From Harmothoe impar (Eukaryota; Annelida; Polychaeta; Phyllodocida; Polynoidae), in NCBI GenBank assembly GCA_947462335.1, contig OX381707.1, forward strand, positions 84,530,610-84,594,609: 64,000 bases of DNA, written 5' to 3'. The notes beneath the pieces were generated by a model that ran no database searches, had not been told where the DNA came from, and saw nothing but the letters and a program-made list of their open reading frames with translations. This document shows positions 55,124 to 64,000 of the stretch, in pieces. The translations under genes and the position numbers were made by a program. Numbering within the stretch: position 1 is the stretch's first letter; every line of letters begins with the position of its first letter.

Positions 55124-55824
55124 GTGTCATGTACCCGTGCACTGCGTCTCTTCTATAAAACAAATGTTTCAGTCAAAATAGATCAAGAAATGGTTGCTTT
55201 TTTGTTCGTTATATACAAATAACTGAGCCTAAGCAAGTAGGCCCCTTCCGCACTTACTACCCCACCATCCCCCCCCCCCTCCAACCCCCACCCCCACCCC
55301 CACCCCCCCCCCCAACAATGGCGCGATCTGCATGTTGAAATGTCCCCTTGCTTTCTGTTAAGTTATGCTCATTTCATTTCGTCCAATCCCCGGATAAACC
55401 CATTTCAAACTTCCCAATGTACTAAATAAACCATCCTCACCTCTCCACTTGTGCTAGCCATGTTGTAGACGTGTATTTCTGTGAAAATGCACTGTTGTTG
55501 TGTCTGTCACGACGAGAACAAAAGATAGAGCGACGGGGGCGCCATCTGCTGGCTTACAGTGGTATTTGGACAATTGCACTGCCAGAGCCCCCTAGTGGTT
55601 CTTGAGTGAAACGTGTCTTGTGCTAAAGATAATCTCTTTTTTTTGCTTTTATACCGGTCAATTATTGATTTCTTATATCTCTGTTCAAGGAGAAAGAGGA
55701 CCTTGTCCTATACCATTGGAAAACAATGCCATGTACGCATGCGCATAATATAGTCATGTGCTTTGATTTGGTCAAAGTGTAACATGCTAGGAAACGCCCA
55801 TCCAGAACACTCCTGTCTACAACC
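55124..55824. other. Spacer between the Myb-like and secreted-protein genes
   Basis: It contains a C-rich homopyrimidine tract at about 55268-55312 (CCCCCACCCCCACCCCC type) and, around 55540-55600, sequence with GCCCCCTAGTGG. Promoters for the two diverging genes should lie here; no TATA box was picked out. Confidence 0.45.
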
Positions 55825-56951
55825 ATGGCCACATGTTACTTTCTGCTCGCCCTCTTCCTCGCAGCCACTGCCTCGGGCAGTGTACCCTCAAGGGCTCGGT
55901 CCGCCTACAATAGCGGTCTGGAAGTGGCTAGATGGCTGGGCATAGAGCCCTGGATTCATTCACTTAGGCTACGCACCATAACCCCGAAACCGGTTTTCCA
56001 GTTTCCTTCCGACTTTTCCCGGCACCGTCAACTAGAGCAGGAGCGCTGGAGTGACTTGAACACGACTGACAGGGTGGAAATGCTGTTTTATCGACAAAGC
56101 ATGCTGCTATACACGTACATAGGGCTACTGGAAAAGGTCCGCCAGTTTAACATCACCTGGCAGGCGGCCTATCAGAGGTGCCCCACCCACCTCCTGGATT
56201 TCCAGGCTTTGCGAAACCTGGAAGCTGGATGTAAGTAAGAAAACTCATGGCCCATACATTTTTCATATCATAATGAGCAAGTGCGCTGTATGAAGTAATA
56301 CTACATGCAGGCTACAAAGTAAACTTTAAATTAAGGCTGGTATTTGGTCATGTGATACTCAGGAAGTGCCATGTTGCAAATATGACTATGTAAAGGGCAG
56401 AAAAAGATGATTTCCGTTGCTAATAATACCATGTAACATTTCAGTCCTGGAACCCGTCTGGACAGAGGGCCGTCGAGACGTATCTACTGGGAAGTACGCC
56501 ATCCGTGGCCGAGTCATCCAAGGCGCCAAGTGGTGCAACTGGGGGGACGACCTGTCAAAAGACCATGTGTGCGTCATCGCGAAGAATCGCTATGATTGGG
56601 CTGCGCTGAGGCGGCCCCCCTACTGTCTGCAGGCTGTCTCCTGCGAGAGCAGGGCCCATTGCCCGATGCCCCCAGGTCTGTAGGTGCGTCTTCTGTGCCT
56701 TTTATTCTACTATATTCTGGGTGTAATCATGATTGAAGCATATAAATCGTTAGTTAGTACTATAAGTGCTATGTAAAATTCATATATCTATAACTTTTGT
56801 CGTCTTGATATATCTACAATTTTTGACATAACTTTTGGCAATGGCAGAATTAAAAATTTTGTTCTTTACAGAGGATCTTAACAAGTGGCATGAGCATCAC
56901 AGGGTTGATGCCCTGGATGTGTATGAAGACTCCTGGCTGAATGAGGATTAA
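55825..56951 (+). CDS. Predicted secreted protein of unknown family, 3 exons, inside the Harbinger element
   Basis: 238-residue protein. Exons are 55825-56230, 56445-56675 and 56872-56951; both introns are phase 1 with GT..AG ends, and the stop is TAA at 56949-56951. The ATG has a good context (ACCATGG). The N-terminus is a clear signal peptide: MATCYFLLALFLAATASGS, with cleavage likely near 18. The mature chain has a helical N-terminal half (HRQLEQERWSDLNTTDRVEM, YRQSMLLYTYIGLLEKVRQF) with two N-glycosylation sequons (NTT, NIT). The C-terminal half is cysteine-bearing (KWCNWGDD, HVCVIAKNRYDW, YCLQAVSCES, HCPMP) and the tail is acidic. Six cysteines remain after signal removal. I do not recognise the family. 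It has no obvious role in transposition, so it may be captured host cargo or a host gene enclosed by the element. Confidence 0.75.
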
Positions 56952-57757
56952 AGAAATTGGTATTGATTGATGCCTACCACGAGGACAGAATGAGGAAGCA
57001 AATGGATTAAGTCAATGTTTTTATTGGGGTACTGCAACCGTAGCATAGTAAGCCCAAACCTGCTCGAAATATAGCACCCTTTTATCTCTGATACAACATT
57101 TAAAACATGCAATTTGTATGTCTATGATTAATGAGTTGGACTGCGCACTGCGCCATGTACTTTTAACCCGACGTACCTTGGTATGTCGGGACATGATTTG
57201 ACATGTAATACAACAAAGAAAAAGAACTAAATATAATACACACCGTATTTTAATAAGTACATTACTGTCCTATCTTATCTTATCCGTAGACAGCGCTCAT
57301 TTGTCAATGTATATAGATAAAACAATCGGACAAGATGATAAGATGCCACATGACGCATGTAATTGTTTGCTTTATCTTTGGACTAGAAAAATAAGGCCTT
57401 ATCTACCCCTCCCTGTGACATGAAGAGGGTGGGAATAAATAAAGTGTGACATGATGATAAGGCAGAGTACCTCACTGATTGACTTGCAAATAAAACTTCT
57501 GATCATGCTACGCTTTTACTTGACTTGTTTAGCAGCGCTAGCGAGCTGTCCAATATATTTCTAATATAGTTAACGAGTTAACGATTTCTACCATCTCGGC
57601 AGAGTTACACAGTTTGTTGCAGATCCATGTTTCCACTATAGCTTTTCTGTAATACTTATATCTGCATCACAAACTTTTCCTAACACATAGGAATAATGTT
57701 AGAAGTACTTCTTTCAAATATTTAGACAAAGTATTATTCTCCAAAGAGAAGTTAAAA
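56952..57757. other. AT-rich spacer with a cluster of GATA motifs
   Basis: No gene. Between 57271 and 57464 there are at least seven WGATAR or TTATCW words, for example TATCTTATCTTATCC, GATGATAAGATG, GCTTTATCTTTG and GATGATAAGGC. This could be an enhancer-like cluster or chance in AT-rich DNA. Confidence 0.4.
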
Positions 57758-58004
57758 ACATGCTAGGTTATCCAAATATATTTCTAATACAGTTAACAAG
57801 TTTATGATATATACCATATCAATGTATTATTCTCCAAAGAGAACTTAAGAACATGCTAGGTTATCCAAATATATTTCTAATACAGTTAACAAGTTTATGA
57901 TTTATACCATATCAATGTATTATTCTCCAAAGAGAACTTAAGAACATGCTAGGTTATCCAAATATATTTCTAATACAGTTAACAAGTTTATGATTTATAC
58001 CATA
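57758..58004. repeat. 93 bp tandem repeat, about 2.7 copies
   Basis: ACATGCTAGGTTATCC starts units at 57758, 57851 and 57944, exactly 93 bp apart. Units include TTTCTAATACAGTTAACAAG and CCAAAGAGAACTTAAGA and are nearly identical. Diverged relatives occur at about 57558 and 58108. Confidence 0.9.
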
Positions 58005-58135
58005 TCGTGCATGTCTGGCAAGGTGTGCGAGTTAAAATAATACAGATACATCGGCATGATAGTTCAACAACTTTTGGAGGGGCACCCATCCCTACTGATG
58101 TTTAGATCTTTCAAATATTTAGACAAAGTATAATT

Positions 58136-61055
58136 CTACTGTTGTTTAGATCTCGACCGAGTACGTGTCATGGGCTCATCGTCCGTGGTTGTACTGCTAG
58201 TGTCTGCCGTGTCCCGGGTGGAGCGTGGTGGGACGAATGCAGCGCCACGGCCCCGGCCCCGGCCCCGGCCCCGGCCCCGGCCCTGGCCACGACCTATACC
58301 ACTTGCAGCACTGGGACCCACGTCCTCTGTTTGCGTCCCAGTGCTGCAAGTGGTGTGGCCCTGCTGCTCCTGGTTGCATTGACGGCAGGTGTACGGTGCC
58401 CCCAGGCGATTGTACACGTCTAGCAGGGCGTTCGCAAACATGCGCTGGGTACCCGTGGCGAGGGCGATGTACCGGACAATGGCTTGGCCTATCTGTTCCG
58501 AGTCATCGTCTGCCACGGGTACCTGCGCGGTGGGGGGTGGAGGGGGCGGTGTGACCTGTCTCTCCGGCTGGGGTGGGCCAGTTGGTGTTGCTCCCGCGGA
58601 GGTGGGGGCGGGGGGGGCGACTTCCGGTGCTGCTCCAGCAGGTGGGGGGGCGACTTTCCGTGCAGTCGGAGCCGCGTTGCCCTCTGGGGGGAGAACTGGC
58701 TGAGTGGTGGTGGGGGGGACGCCACTGTCGGGGTTTTTGCTGACCCCTCTGGGTGAGGGGGCTTGGACCTCGTCTTGTAGGTGTTCTGCTTCAGACTGAG
58801 CTGGGCTAACGTTCTCTCTGCTCTTAGAGAGCGAGTTGCCACGGGGAGTGGAAGTCAGTCTTTTTTTGCTGTGGCTGTCGGGGGTTCCCAGTCTGAATAC
58901 GGTCAACTCAACTTCATCGTCTGCCGCAAGGTTTTCGTTACTTGCATCACAACCCACGTTAGCAGTGACGTTGGCAGTATCCTCGACATCTTTGGAGTAC
59001 GAGTGTTCGAGGTTTTTCCTGCTCGCATACACATGAGTGCCGATGGTCGCGGGGTTGGCTCTCTTCCGGCGAGATCCTGTACTGGTCACGGCGGAGGACG
59101 GAGTCCTAAGTAATATTGAAACTTGCGGTGTAGAAGAACTTAGATGTCCTTGGGCAGCCTGCCTCTCAGCAAGAAGCCTCCGCTGCTGCTCGTTGTACGC
59201 GGTCCACACCTCTTGTTGGCTCAGACCAGGCGGCAGGGAGGGCACCTCGTTTGTCCCACATGGTCGCGACGTTTCAGGAGGTTGCGAAGACCCTTCATGA
59301 GGGGGGGCGGCAGGGCGGCGAGGTTGCGAAGACCTTTCTTCTGCGGCAGGGCGTCGCGCTTGCGAAGAGCTGTCATCGGCTGCAGAGCGGCGCGCTTGCG
59401 AAGAGCTGTCATCGGCGGCAGAGCGGCGACGTTGCGAAGACCTTTCATCTGCGGCAGGGCGGCGCGGTTGCAAAGAGCTTCCATCGGCTGCAGGGCGCCG
59501 CGCTTGCGAAGACCTTTCTTCAGGGGGGGCGGCGGAGGATTTTTTGCAAAAACCTGTAGCATACATAAAGGAGACAAGATGAGAATCCACCCAAAAAGTG
59601 AGAATGTGAAATACTTAGAAATATAGTGTTTGTAACACTCTTTGTGATACTCTTTGATATACAGCAATACATACAGTACGAAAAGGTGTAGATGGTACAT
59701 TTTATAAAAATTTGAATTTCGTGGTACATTTTATAACAATTTGAAATAAAAAAAGAACAAGACGGATATGCAATTTAACAAAACACACCTGCAATTTTTT
59801 CCGTCCCCGCGAACCGGAGGGCCAGCACTTCTGACTCCCTAAGTTTCATTTCCTCAGGAATGTACGCCCCCTTGTCCACGTAGTCCAGAAGAAGCTGTGT
59901 GTTCTGTTTGAGCATGATAAGGCAAGATACATGATCAGTGTGGCGAGAGAGGGAAAAATAGAAAAGATATATTTTGTTGTGTTGTTATCCAGATGGGTTC
60001 AATTAAATATTATTTAATGGAAAGAACAGCGCTACATGTAATATTGTTTAAGAAGGAAAAAGAAAAACCTGAAATATAAATATAGAAGGGATGCTTACTT
60101 TTTCCCCACATTTGTTCGGGAAGTCCCGGAACTTAGTCCGTATTTCCTTTTCTGAGCGACCCGCTGTTGTGGTTACAATGTTCACAGCGTCTGAAGATAA
60201 ATATTTGCGGACATTACGTAAAGTGAATGTAAACTTTGTAAGACCGTAAAAGTTAATGTAAACTTTGTAAGACCAAATGAATACAGTGTATACTTTTACT
60301 TCGTATTTGTATCACCAGCGAATATTACAGTACAAGTATCCTCGGAAGTAATTGGTATATTCTTTACAAGTACATCAGTTACGAAGAAATTAATAATTAC
60401 CCAGGAGACGAGAAAAAGCCGCATCTCTGGCCGGCTTGTTCTTGCGAGTTTGTCGCTCCCTGAGAATGCCCTTGTCCGCTACCGCAGACCTCATGAGCGC
60501 ACATCTCTCCTCCTCCGACCAGTACGGGTGGCGGATGGCCTTACGGCCCTGCACTGGATCGCTGGCTACTGCATGGGGGCTAACAGGCTCAACCAGCCGC
60601 TTTTTCTTAGGGGCAGCGCGGGGTTTCTGCTTCCGAGGAGGCAGTTGTGTGGACGGGGCCTGCTCCGCCACGGGCTCAATGTCCTCGTCATCGTCATTCA
60701 ATCGACTGTGATGTCTATTACTCTTAGCGGACCGTCCCGACCTATGTGAGGAGTTAGACGTGTCGGCCAAGCGACCTTCAGAGCGGCGGGACGTGTCCCG
60801 GTCAGAGTCGCTGGAGCTGGAGCGGGGGGCTGGACGTTTCTGCTTCTTGCGACGGGTGTGTGTCGCATGACTGGACTCCTCGTCGTCCTCGTCTCCCGAC
60901 CGGGTAGGAGGGAGCCACGACCGATCGCGGTCAGAGTCGTCGATGACAGATGCCTCCTGCGACTCCTCCTCCTCCTCCTCCTCCTCAGCCTCATACTCGT
61001 CGTCCTCCTCACCTTCCCAGTCACCCGCCACGGTTCCCTCTTTACTTCCTGACAT
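58136..61055 (-). CDS. Large acidic SANT-like protein with GR repeats, 4 exons
   Basis: 759-residue protein reading inward from the right end of the Harbinger element. Minus-strand exons are 61055-60401, 60190-60099, 59903-59789 and 59553-58136; phases 1, 0, 1 all agree. The ATG directly follows an acceptor (TCTCTCCCAG), so a 5' UTR exon lies upstream. The order is: acidic stretch (EEDDEYEAEEEEEEEES); Ser/Arg-rich and basic region; SANT/Myb-like helices around residues 190-245 (YWSEEERCALMRSAVADKG, AVNIVTTTAGRSEKEIRTKF); helical DYVDKGAYIPEEMKLRESEV; six 14-residue repeats of SSQARRPAADD type; proline-rich linkers; CRQC; a TQT motif of dynein light chain type (STGTQTED); and a GRGRGRGRGRG run before the end. 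It is probably a DNA-binding transposition partner, but far larger than known ones. The family is not recognised beyond the SANT-like part. Confidence 0.72.
58298..58354. repeat. Perfect 19 bp inverted repeat inside the SANT-like gene
   Basis: ACCACTTGCAGCACTGGGA at 58298-58316 is exactly complementary to 58336-58354, with a 19 nt loop. It lies in coding sequence around the STGTQTED motif and next to a GGCCCC hexamer repeat at about 58249-58285. Confidence 0.85.
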
Positions 61056-61191
61056 CTGGGAGAGATAAAAGTATGACATTTTATTTCTATGTACAAAGAA
61101 AAAATGAGAGCAATGTTCGTAATACTTCCTTAAATATAATTCCAAAATATTTTACGTAAATTTTTTTTGGTAAATACAAATTTGTAAACCC
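61056..61191. other. Upstream region of the SANT-like gene
   Basis: A pyrimidine-rich tract and acceptor precede the ATG; an untranslated exon further right is likely but not located. Confidence 0.4.
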
Positions 61192-61411
61192 CAATTTTTT
61201 TCAGCAATTTTTGGGAGGAAGTACTACCAAAAATGAGGCAATAATGATATTGCCCCAAAAATGGTGGGGAAGTAAAAAGGAAGTAAGGAAGTAAAATATC
61301 GCAATTTTTTTCAGCAATTTTTGGGAGGAAGTACTACCAAAAATGAGGCAATAATGATATTGCCCCAAAAATGGTGGGGAAGTGAAAAGGAAGTAAGGAA
61401 GTAAAATATCG
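61192..61411. repeat. 110 bp tandem duplication with the AAGTACTACC motif
   Basis: Copies at 61192-61301 and 61302-61411 differ by one base in the part compared (AGTAAAAAGG versus AGTGAAAAGG). Each contains GGAGGAAGTACTACCAAAAA, the inverse of the motif in transposase intron 3. Confidence 0.88.
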
Positions 61412-62048
61412 CCTAAAATTGCATGGACAATGCCGCAAAGGGGGGTTGAAAAGTAAAATAAAGGGCAGGGGGAGGAGAGAGAGAAAGAAAGGGGTGATAG
61501 AAGTGGAGAAAATGTTTGGAAATGCTGGGGGAATGCAGGACAGTGTCATACTACTGCATTGCGTACATATCCTTTGGATTCCCGCCATTACGGGCGACAT
61601 ATTCACTTATTATCGCTCCGCAGCGGAGTGAGTTTGGGGCCGAAACAGTGAAAGTAGATATTAACATGCACTGAATTATGTGGCCGACGATACATAATGA
61701 CATAATGTACAATGTAACATAGGACAATAAAGAGAGGAATGGTGTAAAACATCAATTTTACCGTTTTTCGAGTTCGCCGACACTTGTTCGGAACAACGAT
61801 GAAAATGTACCGGAAGCTACCTCGGTCGGTGTTTTGGGTGACGTCACTTCCGGTTTACCCTGTACCCTGCCCTTTTTCCATCGTTGTTAGGCTGAACAAA
61901 GAGCGACGAAAAAACAACGACAAAGATGAAAACAGAACGAACGAGTGCTTAACGATGATCGTTGTTTTAAACAACGACGAAAAATGTAAAGGAATTAAAG
62001 ATGATTCGTTGTTCCTTATTGTCGTACAGCATGAACGACAATATAATA
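61412..62048. other. Right subterminal region of the Harbinger element
   Basis: No gene. Words such as CATCGTTGTT, AACAACGACAAAG, GATGATCGTTGTTTTAAACAAC and GTCGTACAGC cluster within about 300 bp of the right end, mirrored by TTGTACGACAATTTCG and ACACCAACGATG within about 150 bp of the left end. They are candidate binding sites for the element's Myb/SANT proteins. Confidence 0.5.
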
Positions 62049-62071
62049 ATCGTTCTATATGTAAGGCCCTC
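62049..62071 (-). repeat. Right terminal inverted repeat of the Harbinger element
   Basis: 23 bp, exact reverse complement of the left end; followed by CAG at 62072-62074 and then by the remainder of dispersed repeat R. Confidence 0.88.
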
Positions 62072-62150
62072 CAGGGGGTGATAACATGCAGAATGACCTG
62101 CCATGGTTATCTCACAAATCAGGTAGGGACATGGTCGGTTAACTCTGACG
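62072..62150. repeat. Dispersed repeat R, right part of the split copy
   Basis: CAGGGGGTGATAACATGCAG and TATCTCACAAATCAGGTAGGG match the intact copy at 50754-50830. The left part of the same copy ends at 51135. Confidence 0.7.
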
Positions 62151-62239
62151 TTGTCATGAAGGGATCGGAAATGGTAGGGATATTACAACAGTCATTTAAC
62201 CCTTTAATATAACATAGTTCTTTAATGTGCTAGTCCCTT

Positions 62240-62450
62240 TTAGTATGGGTAAATGCAGCCCTCGTGAGTAACTAGCTGGTGTTGCCTTCAAGCATCATGC
62301 TGACCCTACAGGGTTTAGCCACTCCCGAAAGGGCCAGCGTAATGCACCAATGCAGCACTGGGGAGTTACTTACTGGAGCTGTATTGGTGCATCACTACTA
62401 AAGATGAATGTAATCTTTTAGAAACATCAGTCCTCAATGTGTTAAGTGTC
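62240..62450. repeat. Hairpin-forming dispersed repeat, compound copy
   Basis: It contains AAATGCAGCCCTCGTGAGTAAC, CATCATGCTGACCCTACAGGG, AATGCACCAATGCAGCACTG, GGGAGTTACTTACTGG and GTATTGGTGCATCA, ending in a degraded GTGTTAA. This is the closest to the family core GATGCACCAATGCAGCACTG. Confidence 0.7.
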
Positions 62451-62670
62451 ACACCTGGTATTCAAACAGGGGACTGGCCTTTGGAAAATGGCAGGTGTGA
62501 AAACTGAGCAATTTAGAAAAAAAGAGATCATTGAGGGGATACAAATCAAATAATTAAATACCTGAGTTGTATGAGTTATACCAGCATGTAGGCTTGATGG
62601 AATTTTGAGAAAAAGAAGGGAAAAAAGGACACAGGACCTGGATTAAAGTAGTTCTGGAGGGCGTCTTGTT

Positions 62671-62895
62671 GGGCCCTTATCCCTCAAACGAGCCCTTAAC
62701 CCTCAAACGAGTAACCGTTTGAGGGATAAGGGCTCACCACGGGCCCTTATCCCTCAAATATGGCGTTAAAGCACAAACGGCCTTATCCCTCAAACGGCCT
62801 TATCCCTCAAACGGCCTTAACCCACAAACGGCCTTATCCCTCAAACGGCCTTATCCCTCAAACGGCGTTATCCCTCACACGGCCTTAACCCACAA
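62671..62895. repeat. Satellite edge: short units in inverted orientation
   Basis: A 17 bp unit CCTTATCCCTCAAACGG in about eight tandem copies, plus a few GGGCCCTTATCCCTCAAAC forms and one unit in the opposite sense (CGTTTGAGGGATAAGGGC) at about 62729. The same core appears inverted in the array to the right. Confidence 0.9.
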
Positions 62896-64000
62896 ACTAT
62901 ATAGCGTTTGAGGCATAAGGGCAAGCTGATGTTTAGAGCAAGTTATGCATGTTAGATGACTATAGGGTTTGAGGGATAAGGGCGCACTGATACACAGGTG
63001 GTACTAGATGTATAAGCTTACTATATAGCGTTTGAGGGATAAGGGCAGGTTGATATTTCAGGTAAGGTAGGTATATAGGATCACTATATAGCGTTTGAGG
63101 GATAAGGGCAGGTTGATATTTCAGGTAAGGTAGGTATGTAGGATCACTATATAGCGTTTGAGGGATAAGGGCAGGTTGGTATTTCCGGTAAGCTATGTAT
63201 ACAAGACAACTATATAGGGTTTGAGGGATAAGGGCAAGCTGATGTTATATGCCAGTTAGGTTTATAAGATCACTATACAGCGTTTGAGGGATAAGGGCAA
63301 GTTGATGTTTCAAGGAATTTAGGTATGTAGGATCACTATATAGCGTTTGAGGGATAAGGGCAGGTTGATATTTCAGGTAAGGTAGGTATATGGGATTACC
63401 ATATAGGGTTTGAGGGATAAGGGCAAGTTGATGTTCCAGGCAATTTAGGCACTTAGGAACACCATATAGCGTTTGAGGGATAAGGGCAGGTTGATTTTTC
63501 AGGTAAGGTAGGTATATAGGATTACTATAAAGCGTTTGAGGGATAAGGGCAAGTTGAAGTTACAGGCAATTTAGTTATATAGGATCACTATATGGCGTTT
63601 GAGGGATAAGGGCAAGTTGATGTTTCAGGTAATTTAGGTACGTAGGAACACTTTATAGCGTTTGAGGGATAAGGGCAAGTTGATGTCATATGCCAGTTAG
63701 GTATATAAAATCACTATATAGCGTTTGAGGGATAAGGGCAAGTTGATGTTTAAAGCAAGTTATGCATGTTAGATGACTATAGGGTTTGAGGGATAAGGGC
63801 GCACTGATACACAGGTGGTACTAGATGTATAAGCTAACTATATAGCGTTTGAGGGATAAGGGCAGGTTGATATTTCAGGTAAGGTAGGTATATAGGATCA
63901 CTATATAGCGTTTGAGGGATAAGGGCAGGTTGATATTTCAGGTAAGGTAGGTATGTAGGATCACTATATAGCGTTTGAGGGATAAGGGCAGGTTGGTATT
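62896..64000. repeat. Satellite array with an 817 bp higher-order repeat
   Basis: The core TTTGAGGGATAAGGGC recurs about every 63 bp with variable spacers such as AGGTTGATATTTCAGGTAAG. A distinctive block (AAGTTATGCATGTTAGATGA with CACAGGTGGTACTAG) at about 62940 returns at about 63757, 817 bp later, and is followed by the same series of units; 13 cores fall in one period. The array runs off the window end. Confidence 0.9.

Larger units (their letters stand above)
51136..62071. mobile_element. 10.9 kb PIF/Harbinger DNA transposon with four genes
   Basis: Perfect 23 bp terminal inverted repeats (51136-51158 and 62049-62071; left end GAGGGCCTTACATATAGAAC) are flanked by CAG at 51133-51135 and 62072-62074. 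Harbinger elements make 3 bp duplications, often CWG, so this fits. Dispersed repeat R continues on both outer sides, showing the insertion split it. Subterminal regions on both ends are rich in AACGAC / GTCGTT words, possible binding sites for the element's DNA-binding proteins. The contents are a transposase (+), a NAIF1/Myb-like protein (-), a secreted protein (+) and a large SANT-like protein (-). Typical animal Harbingers carry only a transposase and one Myb-like gene in 3-6 kb, so the size and extra genes are notable. All coding frames appear intact. Confidence 0.85.

Noticed and set aside
54814..55222. Plus-strand and alternative minus frames opposite the Myb-like first exon
   Set aside because: They are shadow frames. 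The acidic SANT-containing frame with matching splice phases is the supported one.
58142..59626. Several plus-strand frames of 66-160 codons
   Set aside because: Antisense shadows of the GC-rich fourth exon of the SANT-like gene.
62671..64000. Regular repeats with variable spacers resembling a CRISPR array
   Set aside because: Spacers are themselves repeated in an 817 bp period, there are no cas genes, and the DNA is clearly from an animal; it is a satellite.
1..64000. tRNA, rRNA or snRNA genes
   Set aside because: I looked for cloverleaf-type T-arm signatures and conserved rRNA blocks by eye and found none; GTTCGAA-like words in the Gypsy-type element are part of its TTCGAA excess. A covariance-model scan would be decisive.

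Overview
This is a window of nuclear DNA from an animal. It has spliced genes with in-phase GT..AG introns, long non-coding stretches and many eukaryotic mobile elements. The gene types (lengsin-like glutamine synthetase family, NADAR domain, HARBI1-type transposase) and element mix suit a marine invertebrate deuterostome such as a cephalochordate. That placement is an inference; no marker in the window fixes the species.

Left third (1-29.6 kb): mostly non-coding, with few host genes. At 0.7-2.1 kb a three-exon gene predicts a small secreted peptide with eight cysteines. At 3.2-3.5 kb lies the last exon of a lengsin-like gene on the minus strand. At 22.6-25.9 kb is a decayed APE-type LINE on the minus strand ending in a poly(A) tract, and at 26.4-27.0 kb a NADAR-domain reading frame on the minus strand broken by one in-frame stop. 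Between them are a foldback element, a ~200 bp inverted repeat pair 6 kb apart, small palindromes and many degraded copies of a hairpin-forming dispersed repeat.

Middle (29.6-48.6 kb): two LTR elements. The first (29626-34528, minus strand) has near-identical ~256 bp LTRs but no gag or pol. Its interior consists of three minisatellites with 51, 21 and 60 bp units, all multiples of three, which read in the element's sense direction as one giant repetitive protein broken by two one-base losses. The second (36227-48560, plus strand) is a 12.3 kb Ty3/Gypsy-type element with 521 bp LTRs differing at two positions. It has gag, protease-RT-RNase H and integrase, plus a further ~3.3 kb coding region with C2H2-like fingers behind its own CpG-rich promoter-like sequence. 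The element is strikingly rich in the palindrome TTCGAA.

Right third (48.6-64 kb): a 10.9 kb PIF/Harbinger DNA transposon (51136-62071) bounded by perfect 23 bp terminal inverted repeats and a 3 bp CAG target duplication, inserted into a dispersed repeat that it splits. It holds four spliced genes whose exon phases all agree: a 364-residue DDE transposase (+), a NAIF1/Myb-like DNA-binding protein (-), an unrecognised 238-residue secreted protein (+), and a 759-residue acidic, proline- and GR-rich SANT-like protein (-). The transposase and the large SANT-like gene read inward from opposite ends; the other two lie between them. The window ends in a satellite whose ~63 bp units form an 817 bp, 13-unit higher-order repeat.

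The most unusual items are the four-gene Harbinger element with a secreted-protein cargo, the LTR element that encodes only a tandem-repeat protein, the Gypsy element's zinc-finger extra region and TTCGAA excess, and the eight-cysteine secreted peptide.
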